A DNA stretch of 63,752 nucleotides from Alphaproteobacteria bacterium (GCA_016124655.1 WGNI01000008.1:1-63752), one strand, 5' to 3'. Positions 9,569-18,428 are shown, counted from the stretch's first letter. Notes: a model not told the origin generated them from the sequence alone. Program-made: numbers and translations.

Positions 9569-10040
9569 GCGACGCCGCGACGACGCCGGCTTCACGCTCA
9601 TTGAAGCGATGACGGTGCTGATGATCGCGGGTCTGCTCGCCGGCGCAATCGTGCTGATGATTCCAGGGCCGGACCGCACGGCGCGCGATGCGGCCGCGCA
9701 ACTTGCGGCGCGCCTTGCGCATGCCTCCGATGAAAGCGTGCTCGCCAACAAGCCGGTGGCGCTGGCGATCGGCGCGGAGGGCTATGGCTTCATGCGGCAG
9801 GAAGACAATGGCTGGCTCAGGCTGTCGCGCGCCGGGCCGCTGACCTTTCGCGCCTGGCCTGACGGCGTTTCAGCGCGCGTTGAGCAAAGCGCCGCGCCGG
9901 AAAACGATGACGGACGCGCGGTGGTGTTCGATCCGCTCGGCGGGGCGACGCCGGCGCGGATCGTGGTGACGCGCGACGCCGCGGAATGGCGCGTGGATAT
10001 TGACGCGCAAGGCAAGCTCGATGTCGCACGCGCGCAATGA
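9543..10040 (+). CDS. gspH: Type II secretion minor pseudopilin GspH
   Basis: A 165-residue minor pseudopilin with peptidase site Gly16-Phe17 and Glu at mature position 5 (FTLIE), then a hydrophobic helix (AMTVLMIAGLLAGAIVLMI). The remainder is a soluble beta-rich domain ending near VDIDAQGKLDVARAQ. The start at 9543 lies inside the end of gspG (26-base overlap) and puts a short basic leader before the cleavage site. Order between gspG and gspI supports the assignment to GspH. Confidence 0.85.
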   Translation: MPISAIGNKRRRDDAGFTLIEAMTVLMIAGLLAGAIVLMIPGPDRTARDAAAQLAARLAHASDESVLANKPVALAIGAEGYGFMRQEDNGWLRLSRAGPLTFRAWPDGVSARVEQSAAPENDDGRAVVFDPLGGATPARIVVTRDAAEWRVDIDAQGKLDVARAQ

Positions 10041-10392
10041 CGGCGGGTTCTCGCTGGTCGAAGCGTTGGTCGCGCTGGCGGTGTTCGCGCTGGCCGGCGT
10101 CGCGCTCGTGCAATTGCAGGCGCAATCGCTGCGCACGCTGAGCGCGGCGGAGACGCGCGCGCTGGCGCGCATTGTGGTGCAGAACGCGTTGGTGGATGTC
10201 GCCGCGCGTTCTACGCCGCCGGAACTTGGCGGTGAGGCCGGCGAGGCGGAACTCGGCGGACGCACATGGCGCTGGCGCACGGAGATCGAAGCGACTGCTG
10301 ATCCGTTGATCCGCAGCGTGCGCGCCACGGCCTATGAAGGCGATGCGCAGACGCCAGTGGCGAGCGCGCAGGCGTTCGTGGCCGCGCAATGA
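10021..10392 (+). CDS. gspI: Type II secretion minor pseudopilin GspI
   Basis: A 123-residue minor pseudopilin with a short leader MSHARNDGG, cleavage at Gly9-Phe10, Glu at mature position 5 (FSLVE) and a hydrophobic helix ALVALAVFALAGVALVQL. The ATG at 10021 is chosen because it gives a leader of normal length; an alternative start at 10000 would add seven residues. The gene overlaps gspH by 20 bases and its stop overlaps the gspJ start. The later part, with ARTWRWRTEI-like spacing, fits the small GspI fold. Confidence 0.85.
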   Translation: MSHARNDGGFSLVEALVALAVFALAGVALVQLQAQSLRTLSAAETRALARIVVQNALVDVAARSTPPELGGEAGEAELGGRTWRWRTEIEATADPLIRSVRATAYEGDAQTPVASAQAFVAAQ

Positions 10393-11003
10393 GCGCGCGC
10401 GTCCATCCGCGCCGCGCCGACGCGGGCTTCACGCTGGTGGAGGCGCTGGTGTCGCTGTTCGTGTTCAGCCTGATTGCCGCGGGCAGCACGGCGATGCTGA
10501 TGCAAGGCGTCGCCAGTCAGCGGAACGTCATTGCTGCGCAGGACACGCTGCGCGAATTGCAGACGGCGCGCGCGCTGCTGCAGACCGATGCGGCGCACTA
10601 TGTTGCGCGCAGCGTGCGCGAGGGAGACGGCGCGCGGCGGCCGCCGTTTGTCGGCGGCGACGAGAGCGCCGCGATGGCGTTCGCGAGCGCAGGCGCCGCG
10701 CTCAGCGAAGCCGGCGACGCTCAGACGTTCGTTCAGTATGTGCGCTACGACGTGCGCGAGGGCGAGCTCGTGCGCGTGACGCGGGTCTATCTGGATGCCG
10801 CGCCAACGACGCCGGAGACGGAACGCGTCCTGTTGTCGAATGTGTCGGATATCCGGTTTCAATTCTTTGATGGCGTGCGCTGGGTTGATCAGTGGGCGGC
10901 GAGCTCCAGTGAAGGGGCGCCGCCGCGCGCGATTGCGTTGTCCTTCACCTCGCCGCGCTACGGCGCGGTGCGGCTGGAAGCGCTGGTGGGGTTGGGCGGA
11001 TGA
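10389..11003 (+). CDS. gspJ: Type II secretion minor pseudopilin GspJ
   Basis: A 204-residue minor pseudopilin with cleavage site Gly13-Phe14, Glu at mature position 5 (FTLVE) and a hydrophobic helix ALVSLFVFSLIAAGSTAML. The large C-terminal beta-domain is typical in size for GspJ, which forms the pseudopilus tip with GspI and GspK. It overlaps gspI and gspK by 4 bases each. Confidence 0.88.
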   Translation: MSARVHPRRADAGFTLVEALVSLFVFSLIAAGSTAMLMQGVASQRNVIAAQDTLRELQTARALLQTDAAHYVARSVREGDGARRPPFVGGDESAAMAFASAGAALSEAGDAQTFVQYVRYDVREGELVRVTRVYLDAAPTTPETERVLLSNVSDIRFQFFDGVRWVDQWAASSSEGAPPRAIALSFTSPRYGAVRLEALVGLGG

Positions 11004-12007
11004 TTGGTCCGCAATCCCGCAACGATGACGGCGCCGCCCTCATCGCCGTGCTGATGATGCTGGCGATCGTATCGGCGCTGGCGATCCTCGTGGTCGATGC
11101 GGCGGGATCGTCGTTGCGGCGCGGATCGAATGAAGCGGCGATGGATCAGAACCGCTGGTATCTGCGCGGCGCGGAAGCCTATGCCGTGGCGAAGATTGAT
11201 ACGCTCATGCGCGATGCGGCGGCGGCGCGGATTGATGAAAGCGCGTGGCAGGGCCAGCCGTTCACCTTCCCGCTTGATGATGGCGTGATGACGATCACGC
11301 TGTGGGACGGCGGCAATTGCTTTAACCTGAACAGCCTCGCGCAGGTGGAGGAAGGGACGGGCGCATTGCGCGACAGCGCGTTGGGACGGGTCGTCTTCAC
11401 GCGCCTTCTCGATGTGCTTTCGGTTCGCGTGGAGGATCAGTTCTCCTTGGCCACAGCGGTATCGGACTGGATCGATTCCGATACGCAGGAAGATACCGGC
11501 GGGGCGGAGGACGCGGCGTATCTCTCCGGCGCTGCGCCCTACCGCACGGCGAACACGCTGATGGCCGACGTCGCCGAATTGCGGCGTGTGCGCGGCGTGA
11601 CGCCGGAAGTGGCCCGTGCGCTTGCGCCATATGTTTGTGTGCGGCCGACGACGCGGGCCAATCCGATCAACGTCAATACGCTGCGTGTCGAGCAGGCGCC
11701 GATCCTGGCGGCGGCGCTTGGCGGGTTCCTGAGCGTGCGCGATGCGGAAGACATCGTGCGCCAAAGGCCGCGCGGCGGCTGGGAAGACGTCGAGGCCTTC
11801 CTTGGGCAGGCGCGGCTTGGCGGCCTGGAGCGTTCCGAAGGTCTGCTGGCGGCGTTCACGACAGACCCGCAATATTATGTCATGAGCGCGCGCGTGCGAC
11901 GGGGCGAGGCGTCGGAGAGCTGCTCGGCCCTGCTCTCGGGCGGCTCGGGGCGCCCACGCATTCTGCGCCGCGTGTGCGGCGTGGGCGCAGCGGAGCGCGT
12001 TTTGTGA
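11000..12007 (+). CDS. gspK: Type II secretion minor pseudopilin GspK
   Basis: A 335-residue minor pseudopilin, the largest of the set. The peptidase site is Gly11-Ala12 (NDDG/AALIAVL); the residue at mature position 5 is Ala, not Glu, which is the known peculiarity of GspK at the pseudopilus tip. The globular part contains the expected pattern of a saposin-like helical domain with INVNTLRVEQAPILAAAL. A 4-base overlap with gspJ and a shared GTGA with gspL indicate coupling. Confidence 0.9.
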   Translation: MIGPQSRNDDGAALIAVLMMLAIVSALAILVVDAAGSSLRRGSNEAAMDQNRWYLRGAEAYAVAKIDTLMRDAAAARIDESAWQGQPFTFPLDDGVMTITLWDGGNCFNLNSLAQVEEGTGALRDSALGRVVFTRLLDVLSVRVEDQFSLATAVSDWIDSDTQEDTGGAEDAAYLSGAAPYRTANTLMADVAELRRVRGVTPEVARALAPYVCVRPTTRANPINVNTLRVEQAPILAAALGGFLSVRDAEDIVRQRPRGGWEDVEAFLGQARLGGLERSEGLLAAFTTDPQYYVMSARVRRGEASESCSALLSGGSGRPRILRRVCGVGAAERVL

Positions 12008-13218
12008 ACGACGTCTTGGTGTTGATCGGCGGCGAAACACCGTCTGATCCGGTGGCCTGGGCCCGCATTGATGCAGCGGGCGAGATCGCGGCGCGCGGGC
12101 AAGCCCATGACGCCGGCGCGCTCGATGGGCGCGGCGCGCGGGTGGTGCTGATCGTGCCCGGCGCGGATGCGCAATTGAAGCGTCTGGATCTGCCGGCCCG
12201 CACCGAGGCGCAGGCGCGCGCGGGGGCGGCGGTCCTGTTCGAAGGCGCGCTGGCGACGTCGGCGGAGGGCATGCATTACGCGGTCGGCGCGGCGCAGGAC
12301 GATCGCGGCGCGCGGCTCGTGGCGGCGATCGATGCGGGGCGCATGACGCAATGGCTGGCGCGGTGCCGCGGGCTTGGCGTTGAGCCGCATATTGCTGCGC
12401 TCGATTGCACGGCCTGGCCGGTCCCGGCCGGAGAGGTCGGCGTGGTGGAGACCGCCGATCGCGCGATCGTCGCGGCCGGGCCTTTGGGAGGCTACACGCT
12501 GGAGCCCGAGCTCGCGCCCAGTCTGTTCGCGCGCTGGCTTGCAAAACATCAGGCCGCAATCCACGCGGTGCGCGTGTCGGGCGGGCCTGCGCGGCGCTGG
12601 AGCGAAGGCTTGGGGCTCGGTGCGCCGCCTGTGCTCGCCGCGGAAGAAGTCGACGCGTTCGAAACCTTGGCGCGCGGCGCCGCGGCGCTGCCGGACACTG
12701 CGCCCAACCTGCGACAGGGGCCGTTTGCTTTGGCGGCGCAGAAAGCATCGTCGTGGCGCATCTGGCGCTTGGCGGCGGCGCTTCTGGTTGTCGCGGTGTT
12801 GTTGCAGGTCGGCGCGCTGCTTGTGTCAGGCTTGCGCGACCGCGCGGCGGCGCAGGATGTTCGCGCGGTCGCCGAGCAGGAGTTTCGCGCGGCGCGGCCG
12901 GAGGTGCGGCGCATCGTCAATCTGCGGGCGCAAGTGCGCGCGCTCTCCAATGCAATGACGCAAGCGGAAAACCATCCTGTCCTGGCGGTGAACGATCCGG
13001 TGATCGCGGTGCTGCAATCGCATCCGCTCGTGCGGCTTGATGAAGTGCGTCATCAGGCGCCGGGCAAGGGCGTGCGCATGGTGTGGTCGGCGCCGCAGGC
13101 GCAGCCGATCGAGGCGGCGATGCAGGCCTTGCGCAATCAGAGTCTCAAAGTTGAAGCGCGCGATACGCGCACCATCGAAGGCCGCGTTGTGGCCGACTTC
13201 GTGGTGGCGCCGCAATGA
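12004..13218 (+). CDS. gspL: Type II secretion protein GspL
   Basis: A 404-residue bitopic inner-membrane protein that recruits GspE. It has an actin-like cytoplasmic N-terminal domain (about residues 1-245), a membrane segment (about residues 260-280, LAAALLVVAVLLQVGALL), and a ferredoxin-like periplasmic C-terminal domain. The start is GTG at 12004 in the GTGA overlap with gspK; the frame remains open upstream but that part is inside gspK. Position between gspK and gspM supports the call, because GspL sequences diverge strongly. Confidence 0.85.
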   Translation: MNDVLVLIGGETPSDPVAWARIDAAGEIAARGQAHDAGALDGRGARVVLIVPGADAQLKRLDLPARTEAQARAGAAVLFEGALATSAEGMHYAVGAAQDDRGARLVAAIDAGRMTQWLARCRGLGVEPHIAALDCTAWPVPAGEVGVVETADRAIVAAGPLGGYTLEPELAPSLFARWLAKHQAAIHAVRVSGGPARRWSEGLGLGAPPVLAAEEVDAFETLARGAAALPDTAPNLRQGPFALAAQKASSWRIWRLAAALLVVAVLLQVGALLVSGLRDRAAAQDVRAVAEQEFRAARPEVRRIVNLRAQVRALSNAMTQAENHPVLAVNDPVIAVLQSHPLVRLDEVRHQAPGKGVRMVWSAPQAQPIEAAMQALRNQSLKVEARDTRTIEGRVVADFVVAPQ

Positions 13219-13688
13219 TCGCGCGCGTCCTGGCCTGGCTGCGCCGCCGCAGCGCGCGCGAGCGCCTGTTGTTGAGCGTCGCGGGCGCGCTGATCTTTGC
13301 GATCGTCCTGCCGTTGAGGGCATATTCTTCGGCCTTGGCGTTTCGCGCTGCGGCGGCGCGCGATCTGGACGCCGCGCAAGAGTTGCGCGCGGAAGTGGCC
13401 CGGCTCGCCCAAGCGGGGCCCAGCGCCGGGACGCCAGCGGGCGGCGACGGATCCATCCGCGGCCGCGTCACCACGATCGCAGAGCAGCAAGGGCTGGAGA
13501 TCAGCCGGATCGAGCCGGCGGGCCCTGACCGCGTGCGGGTGCGCTTTGAGCCGGCGAGCTCCATTCGGGTCTATCGGTGGATGCACGCCGTCGGCCGCTC
13601 CGGCGCCTTCATCGCGTCCACCGCCATGATCCGGACCGGCGAAGGCGATACTGTCACTGCCGAATTCGAGGTAGCGACAGGCCCGTGA
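13215..13688 (+). CDS. gspM: Type II secretion protein GspM
   Basis: A 157-residue inner-membrane protein with a short basic N-terminus, a single membrane segment (about residues 16-34, RLLLSVAGALIFAIVLPL), a helical linker and a small periplasmic ferredoxin-like domain. GspM partners GspL in the platform. Assignment rests on size, topology and position after gspL (4-base ATGA overlap), because sequence similarity in this family is low. Confidence 0.82.
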   Translation: MIARVLAWLRRRSARERLLLSVAGALIFAIVLPLRAYSSALAFRAAAARDLDAAQELRAEVARLAQAGPSAGTPAGGDGSIRGRVTTIAEQQGLEISRIEPAGPDRVRVRFEPASSIRVYRWMHAVGRSGAFIASTAMIRTGEGDTVTAEFEVATGP

Positions 13689-14419
13689 CGATCCGGCTTT
13701 GGCACATCGTGTTGTTCGTTGTCGCGCTGTTGGGTTTTGCCGCGGCGCTGGCGCCGGCGTGGCTGTTCGCGCGCTCGACGCCGGGCGGGTTCAGTTATGC
13801 TCGCGCGGAAGGAACGATCTGGCGCGCGCGGTTTGTCGATGCGCGGCTCGGGCCGTTCCGCAGCGCCGAGATCGGCTGGCGGCTTTCGCTGCTCGATCTG
13901 GTGCAGGGGCGGTTTCTCGGCGACGCAACCTTTTCCGGCGGCGACATCGACGGCAGCGCGCGGCTCCTGGCCAATTTGGACGGCGACCGTCGCATCATCG
14001 CGCCGTCTTTGACGCTCAGCGGCGCGCAAGCCGGCGGCGCGGCGCTGGCGGGAGCAAGCGCGCTGCAAGGGATCGACGTGTTGTTCATCCGCGGCGCGTG
14101 CGACAGCGCGGCGGGCGCGCTCTCCTCGACCGTCCTCGCCGCAAACGAAGCGGCGTTCCGCTGGCGCGGACCGCCGCTGGCGGGCGCTTTGTCTTGCGTT
14201 GGCGACGATGCGCAAGCGGTGATGTCGCCCAGCGACGGCAGCGTCGCGGGGTTGGCGGTGACGCTCACGCTGCACGGCGACGGCGCCGGCGAGTGGCGCG
14301 CGCGGCTGCCGCCCGATACACAGGCGGCGGCCGGCGTCTTGGCGCAGCTTGGCGCGCCGGCGACGCCGGAGGGCGATGCGCTGATCGCCCGAGGAGACAT
14401 GCGATGGTTTCCCTTTTAG
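13685..14419 (+). CDS. gspN: Type II secretion protein GspN
   Basis: A 244-residue protein with an N-terminal membrane anchor (about residues 3-27, LWHIVLFVVALLGFAAAL) and a periplasmic beta-rich domain, matching GspN, the accessory last gene of many gsp operons. Features such as FSYARAEGTIWRARFVDARLG, with the G-T-I-W motif, are typical of the family. The start is GTG at 13685 in a 4-base overlap with gspM. The end overlaps the next gene by 16 bases. Confidence 0.8.
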   Translation: MTIRLWHIVLFVVALLGFAAALAPAWLFARSTPGGFSYARAEGTIWRARFVDARLGPFRSAEIGWRLSLLDLVQGRFLGDATFSGGDIDGSARLLANLDGDRRIIAPSLTLSGAQAGGAALAGASALQGIDVLFIRGACDSAAGALSSTVLAANEAAFRWRGPPLAGALSCVGDDAQAVMSPSDGSVAGLAVTLTLHGDGAGEWRARLPPDTQAAAGVLAQLGAPATPEGDALIARGDMRWFPF

Positions 14420-14880
14420 CGCAGCGAATGCGCACTGCGGCTCTGGCGGCCGCGCTGTGCGTGGCGCCCGGCGCCGCTCTCGCGCAACGCGGCGAAGCGA
14501 CGGAGATGTCGTTCGAGGCGCTGGCGCGGCAGCCGCTCTATCCCGGCGAATGCGGGATGTTCCTCTGGTCCAGGGCGGAGCGCCCGCAATTCGTGTTCGT
14601 GGCGCTCGACGAGCCGGCAGAGGCCAAGGTGCGCGTGGACAGCCGCAATCGCACGCTGCGGCGCTCGGACTTCTCCGGTGCGCCGGTCTATGGCCATTTC
14701 GAGCGGCAGACCTTCTCTGGCGACCGCATCACCATCACCGCGGATGTCGAGTTTGACCTCGATCGCCCGCTGCGGGATGGCGCGGTGGTGAAGTCCGGCG
14801 TGCTGCGCGCGCGCGACGACCGCGGTTGGGAGACGGTGCTGCCGGTTGGCGGGCTGGTCGCATGCAAGGCTCAGGAATAG
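14404..14880 (+). CDS. Secreted protein of unknown function at the end of the gsp operon
   Basis: A 158-residue protein with a signal peptide (about residues 1-27, TAALAAALCVAPGAALAQ). The mature part has two cysteines (in GECGMF near the start and VACKAQE at the end) that could pair in the periplasm, and a beta-rich centre. I do not recognise the family. The start overlaps gspN by 16 bases, so it is probably cotranscribed with the type II secretion genes and could be an accessory factor or a substrate. It converges with the prepilin peptidase gene, overlapping its end by 10 bases. Confidence 0.7.
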   Translation: MVSLLAQRMRTAALAAALCVAPGAALAQRGEATEMSFEALARQPLYPGECGMFLWSRAERPQFVFVALDEPAEAKVRVDSRNRTLRRSDFSGAPVYGHFERQTFSGDRITITADVEFDLDRPLRDGAVVKSGVLRARDDRGWETVLPVGGLVACKAQE

Positions 14881-15329
14881 GCCCGCACGGCCCAGACCAG
14901 CATAAGGCCCGCCGCCAAGTACGGACCCAGCGCGATCGCATCCGTGGCGGTGAAGCGTTTTCCACGCAGACGCTGGATCGCCACTGAACACAGGCCCAGC
15001 GCCGCGCCGATCGCGAGCACGAAGGGCAACAGAGCCCAACCGACCCATGCGCCCGCCGCCGCCATGAATTTCGCGTCGCCCATGCCGAGGCCGTCGCGCC
15101 CGCGCCGCGCGCGGTAGACGGCGTTGACGCCCCAGAGCGCGGCATACCCGAGCGCTGCGCCGATCGCTGCGTCGAGAAGGCTGAAACCCAGGATCGACGT
15201 GGCGACGAGGCCGGCCAGGAGAATGGCGGCGTTGAGCGCGTCGGGGATGCGCTGGGTGCGCGCGTCGATCGCCGCAACGGCGAGGCAGGCGAGTGCAAGC
15301 GCGGCGGCGGCGAGGTGGGTCTGGATCAT
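14871..15329 (-). CDS. Prepilin peptidase, CpaA/TadV-like short form (A24 family)
   Basis: A membrane aspartic protease of the A24 family, 152 residues from the chosen start. The two catalytic aspartates are visible: Asp in AAIDARTQRIPD near residue 22, and Asp in GLGMGDAKF. Several hydrophobic segments surround them. The N-terminal methylase domain with its CxxC zinc site, found in canonical GspO/PilD, is missing, so it resembles CpaA/TadV. It is placed convergent to the gsp operon and probably cleaves the GspG-K prepilins; it could also process the Flp pilin at 27703. The start is uncertain: in-frame ATGs also occur at 15380 and 15407, but these lie close to the PHO box. Confidence 0.85.
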   Translation of the reverse strand: MIQTHLAAAALALACLAVAAIDARTQRIPDALNAAILLAGLVATSILGFSLLDAAIGAALGYAALWGVNAVYRARRGRDGLGMGDAKFMAAAGAWVGWALLPFVLAIGAALGLCSVAIQRLRGKRFTATDAIALGPYLAAGLMLVWAVRAYS

Positions 15330-15402
15330 GCGCGGCGCGCCGTGATACCCGAACGCACTCGAAGCGGCGAGCGCGCGCATGGCGCGCTTCGTCCCTTTGG
15401 GC

Positions 15403-15429
15403 GTCATTTAACTGTCATCAATGTGTCAC
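15403..15429 (+). promoter_or_regulatory. PHO box upstream of pstS
   Basis: CTGTCAT (15412-15418), four bases, then GTGTCAC (15423-15429) match the two-repeat PhoB site known from alphaproteobacteria. A further GTCAT at 15403-15407 continues the same 11-base period, so three half-sites can be counted (GTCA at 15403, 15414 and 15425). The site lies about 75 bases before the pstS start, which fits activation by PhoB under phosphate limitation. Confidence 0.85.
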
Positions 15430-15501
15430 GGAGGCGTTGCGCCCGGCGCGTAGCAGGCGCACGTCGGCCAGTGCGGACAAGTTGGGGAGCGGGCAAGCGC
15501 G

Positions 15502-16542
15502 ATGGGACCACGTAATGCACTGAGAGCCGGTTTGGCGGCGGTCCTGATCGCCGCGCTGGCGGCGTGCGGCGGCGATGGCGGCGGCGGACCTTCCAATGTG
15601 CGGGTCGACGGGTCGTCTACTGTGTTCCCGCTGTCGGAAGCCGCGGCCGAGGCGTTCATGGCCGAAGATCAGGGCCGGGCGCCGGTCACTGTCGGCGAAT
15701 CCGGCACCGGCGGCGGCTTTGGAAAGTTCTGCCGCGGGGAAACCGATGTGCAGGGCGCGTCTCGACCGATCCTGGACACGGAAATGCAAGCCTGCGCCGA
15801 TGCCGGCATCACGTATGTGGAAGCGCCGATCGCGTTCGACGGCATCACCATTTTGGTGCGGCCTGACAATCCGGTGTCGTCCATCACGATGGCGGAGCTG
15901 CGGCGCATCTGGGAGCCCGCGGCGCAGGGTACGGTGATGCGCTGGAATCAAGTCAATCCGGCGTGGCCTGATCTGCCGCTGCAATTGTTCGGCGCCGACA
16001 CGGCGTCGGGCACGTTCGATTATTTCACCGAAGCGGTAAATGGTACGGCCAAGGCCTCGCGCACGGATTATACGCCGAGCGTGGACGACAATTTGACGGT
16101 GCAAGGCGTGATCGCCAATTCCGGCGGGCTGGGATATTTCGGCATTGCGTATTTCGAACAGAATCGCGAGCGGCTGAAGGCGCTGGCGGTGGACGCCGGA
16201 CAAGGCCCGGTGGAGCCCACAGGGGCCACCGTCGCCAGCGCGGAGTATCCGCTGTCGCGGCCGATGTTCATCTATGTCAACGCCGCGTCGCTGGAGCGCG
16301 ACGAGGTGCAGCGCTTCGTGCAATCCTATCTCGCGAATGGCGGGCGGCTGGCGCAGCAGGTCGGCTACGTCCAATTGCCGGCGATCGCTTACCAAACCTA
16401 CGCGCAGCGCATGCGCGACCGGACGACGGGCACGGCGTTCGGCGGGCATCAGGATGTCGGCGCGAGCATTGATGACGTGCTGCGCCGCGAGCTTGTCTCA
16501 ACTGCCGCGCCACAGCCGGCGGCCGAGGCGGCGAAGGACTAG
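15502..16542 (+). CDS. pstS: Phosphate ABC transporter substrate-binding lipoprotein PstS
   Basis: A 346-residue phosphate-binding protein. The N-terminus is a lipoprotein signal with lipobox LAAC (Cys22). The phosphate-binding loops appear as GSSTVFPLSEA and GESGTGGGFGKF, the usual PstS family motifs. It should deliver phosphate to the PstC-PstA permease encoded directly downstream. A PHO box lies upstream. The start is supported by GGGGAG about 12 bases before the ATG and by the signal sequence. Confidence 0.93.
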   Translation: MGPRNALRAGLAAVLIAALAACGGDGGGGPSNVRVDGSSTVFPLSEAAAEAFMAEDQGRAPVTVGESGTGGGFGKFCRGETDVQGASRPILDTEMQACADAGITYVEAPIAFDGITILVRPDNPVSSITMAELRRIWEPAAQGTVMRWNQVNPAWPDLPLQLFGADTASGTFDYFTEAVNGTAKASRTDYTPSVDDNLTVQGVIANSGGLGYFGIAYFEQNRERLKALAVDAGQGPVEPTGATVASAEYPLSRPMFIYVNAASLERDEVQRFVQSYLANGGRLAQQVGYVQLPAIAYQTYAQRMRDRTTGTAFGGHQDVGASIDDVLRRELVSTAAPQPAAEAAKD

Positions 16543-16566
16543 CGGCGCGAAGGGCGGGGCGGTCGA

Positions 16567-17466
16567 TTGGATCGGGATTTCACCAAGACGCGGGCGCGCC
16601 CGCTGGAAGCGGCGGTCGAGGGGCTGTTGTTTGTCGCCGCGGCGGCGGCGGTGGCGATCGTCGCCGGCATCCTGTTCGTGGTGGTTTCGGAAGCGGCGAA
16701 ATTTTTCGCGGAAGTCTCGGTCGTCGAGTTCGTCACGGACACGCAATGGACGCCGCTGTTTCAGGATGCGCATTACGGCATCGCGCCGCTGTTGTCGGCG
16801 ACGCTGATGTCGACACTGGTGGCGTTGGCGGTCGCCGTGCCGCTCGGGCTTCTGGCGGCGCTCTATCTTTCAGAATTCGCGCACGAGCGCGCGCGCGAGA
16901 TCGTCAAGCCGGTGCTTGAGTTGCTCGCGGGCGTGCCGACGGTGGTTTACGGCTATTTCGCCTTGCTCTTTGTGACGCCGCTTCTGCAACGCATCATTCC
17001 TGGCTTGCCGGGTTTCAATCTTCTGTCGGCCGGTCTGGTGATGGGGCTGATGATCGTGCCGTACATTGCCTCGCTTTCGGAGGATGCGCTGCGGGCGACG
17101 CCGCGCAGTCTGCGCGACGGGTCCACGGCGCTGGGCGCAACGCGCTATGAAACCGCGTTCCGCGTGGTGTTGCCGGCGGCGATTTCCGGCGTCGTCGGCG
17201 CGGTCATTCTGGGCATGTCGCGCGCTGTGGGCGAAACCATGATCGTGGCGGTCGCCGGCGGGCTGCAGCCGCGCATCGTCACGAGCCCAGCGGAATCCGG
17301 GGCAACGGTGACGGCGTTTATCGCGCAGGTGGCGCTCGGCGATCTGCCGTATGGATCGCTGCAATATCAAAGCATCTTCGCGGCAGGTCTTGCGCTTTTG
17401 TTCCTCACGCTGATCTTCAACATCGTCGCCTTCTATCTGCAGCGCCGGTTTCGGGAGGCGTATTGA
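16567..17466 (+). CDS. pstC: Phosphate ABC transporter permease PstC
   Basis: A 299-residue inner-membrane permease with about six membrane segments and the ABC-permease EAA loop (AATRYETAFRVVLPAAISGVVG-type sequence near residue 195). The order after pstS and before pstA is standard. The start is a TTG at 16567 preceded by GGGCGGGG, with no in-frame ATG near; a later start would remove the first membrane segment. The stop overlaps the pstA start (TGATG). Confidence 0.92.
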   Translation: MDRDFTKTRARPLEAAVEGLLFVAAAAAVAIVAGILFVVVSEAAKFFAEVSVVEFVTDTQWTPLFQDAHYGIAPLLSATLMSTLVALAVAVPLGLLAALYLSEFAHERAREIVKPVLELLAGVPTVVYGYFALLFVTPLLQRIIPGLPGFNLLSAGLVMGLMIVPYIASLSEDALRATPRSLRDGSTALGATRYETAFRVVLPAAISGVVGAVILGMSRAVGETMIVAVAGGLQPRIVTSPAESGATVTAFIAQVALGDLPYGSLQYQSIFAAGLALLFLTLIFNIVAFYLQRRFREAY

Positions 17467-18428
17467 TGGCCGTGCAAGACGCTACGTCGCGCCTGCCGAT
17501 CGATGCGCACCCGCCTGGCCTCGCGCGCCGGCATTTCGCGGATCGGAGCTTCGTCTTCTGGGGCCTTGCGGCGACGGCGCTGGGCCTTGGCGTGCTTGCG
17601 GCGTTGGTTTTCGAACTGGTGAACGATGGCGGTCGCCATCTGACGCTGGATTTCCTGTTTTCGTTTCCTTCCTCCAGCCCGGAGCGTGCGGGCATTTATT
17701 CCGCATGGGTCGGCTCGTTCTTCGTCATTCTGACGACGGCGGCGATCTCGATTCCGCTCGGCGTCGCGAGCGGTCTTTATCTGGAAGAGTACGCGCCGAA
17801 GAACGCGATCACGTCGACGATCGAAATCGCGGTGAACAATCTGGCGGGCGTGCCGTCGATCATTTTCGGGTTGCTGGCGCTTGGGCTGTTCGTGCAGCGG
17901 CTTGATCTCGGGCAGACCGTGCTCACCGCGGGATTGACGCTGGCGCTGCTCATTCTGCCGATCGTGATCGTCGCCACGCGCGAAGCAGTGCGCAGCGTGC
18001 CAGAAGACATCCGCAACGCTGCGCTGGCGCTCGGCGCCACGAAATGGCGGACGACGCAGGATCATGTGCTTCCTTATGCGCTGCCGGGCGTGGTCACGGG
18101 CGTGATCATCGGGCTATCGCGCGCTTTGGGCGAAACCGCGCCGCTGATCGTGATCGGTGGCCTCAGCTTTGTGCCGTATCTGCCGATCCTGACGCCCAGC
18201 GACAGCATTCCCTTGGCCGAAGCCGCGCAATCGTGGCTGCCGTGGAATTGGCTGGATAAAGGCTATTCGGTGTTGCCGATCCAGATGTTCAATTGGACGT
18301 CGCGGCCGCAGCAGGCGTTCATCGAATTGGCCGCGACCGCAGGGCTTGTTCTGCTCGCGATCACGCTACTGCTGAACGGGTGGGCGATCTGGCTTCGCTA
18401 TCGGCTGCGGAAGAATATTCGCTGGTGA
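17466..18428 (+). CDS. pstA: Phosphate ABC transporter permease PstA
   Basis: A 320-residue inner-membrane permease partner of PstC with about six membrane segments and an EAA loop (LGATKWRTTQDHVLPYALPG). The ATG at 17466 overlaps the pstC stop by one base; the TTG just before it is less likely. Unusually, no pstB ATPase or phoU gene follows: the next gene is a convergent CoA transferase, so the ATPase must be encoded elsewhere if this transporter works. Confidence 0.93.
   Translation: MAVQDATSRLPIDAHPPGLARRHFADRSFVFWGLAATALGLGVLAALVFELVNDGGRHLTLDFLFSFPSSSPERAGIYSAWVGSFFVILTTAAISIPLGVASGLYLEEYAPKNAITSTIEIAVNNLAGVPSIIFGLLALGLFVQRLDLGQTVLTAGLTLALLILPIVIVATREAVRSVPEDIRNAALALGATKWRTTQDHVLPYALPGVVTGVIIGLSRALGETAPLIVIGGLSFVPYLPILTPSDSIPLAEAAQSWLPWNWLDKGYSVLPIQMFNWTSRPQQAFIELAATAGLVLLAITLLLNGWAIWLRYRLRKNIRW

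Noticed and set aside
10958..12748. A 596-codon open frame on the minus strand inside the gsp operon
   Set aside because: It lies opposite gspK and gspL, is extremely Arg/Pro/Ala-rich and has no family motif. In high-GC DNA long antisense frames arise from codon bias.
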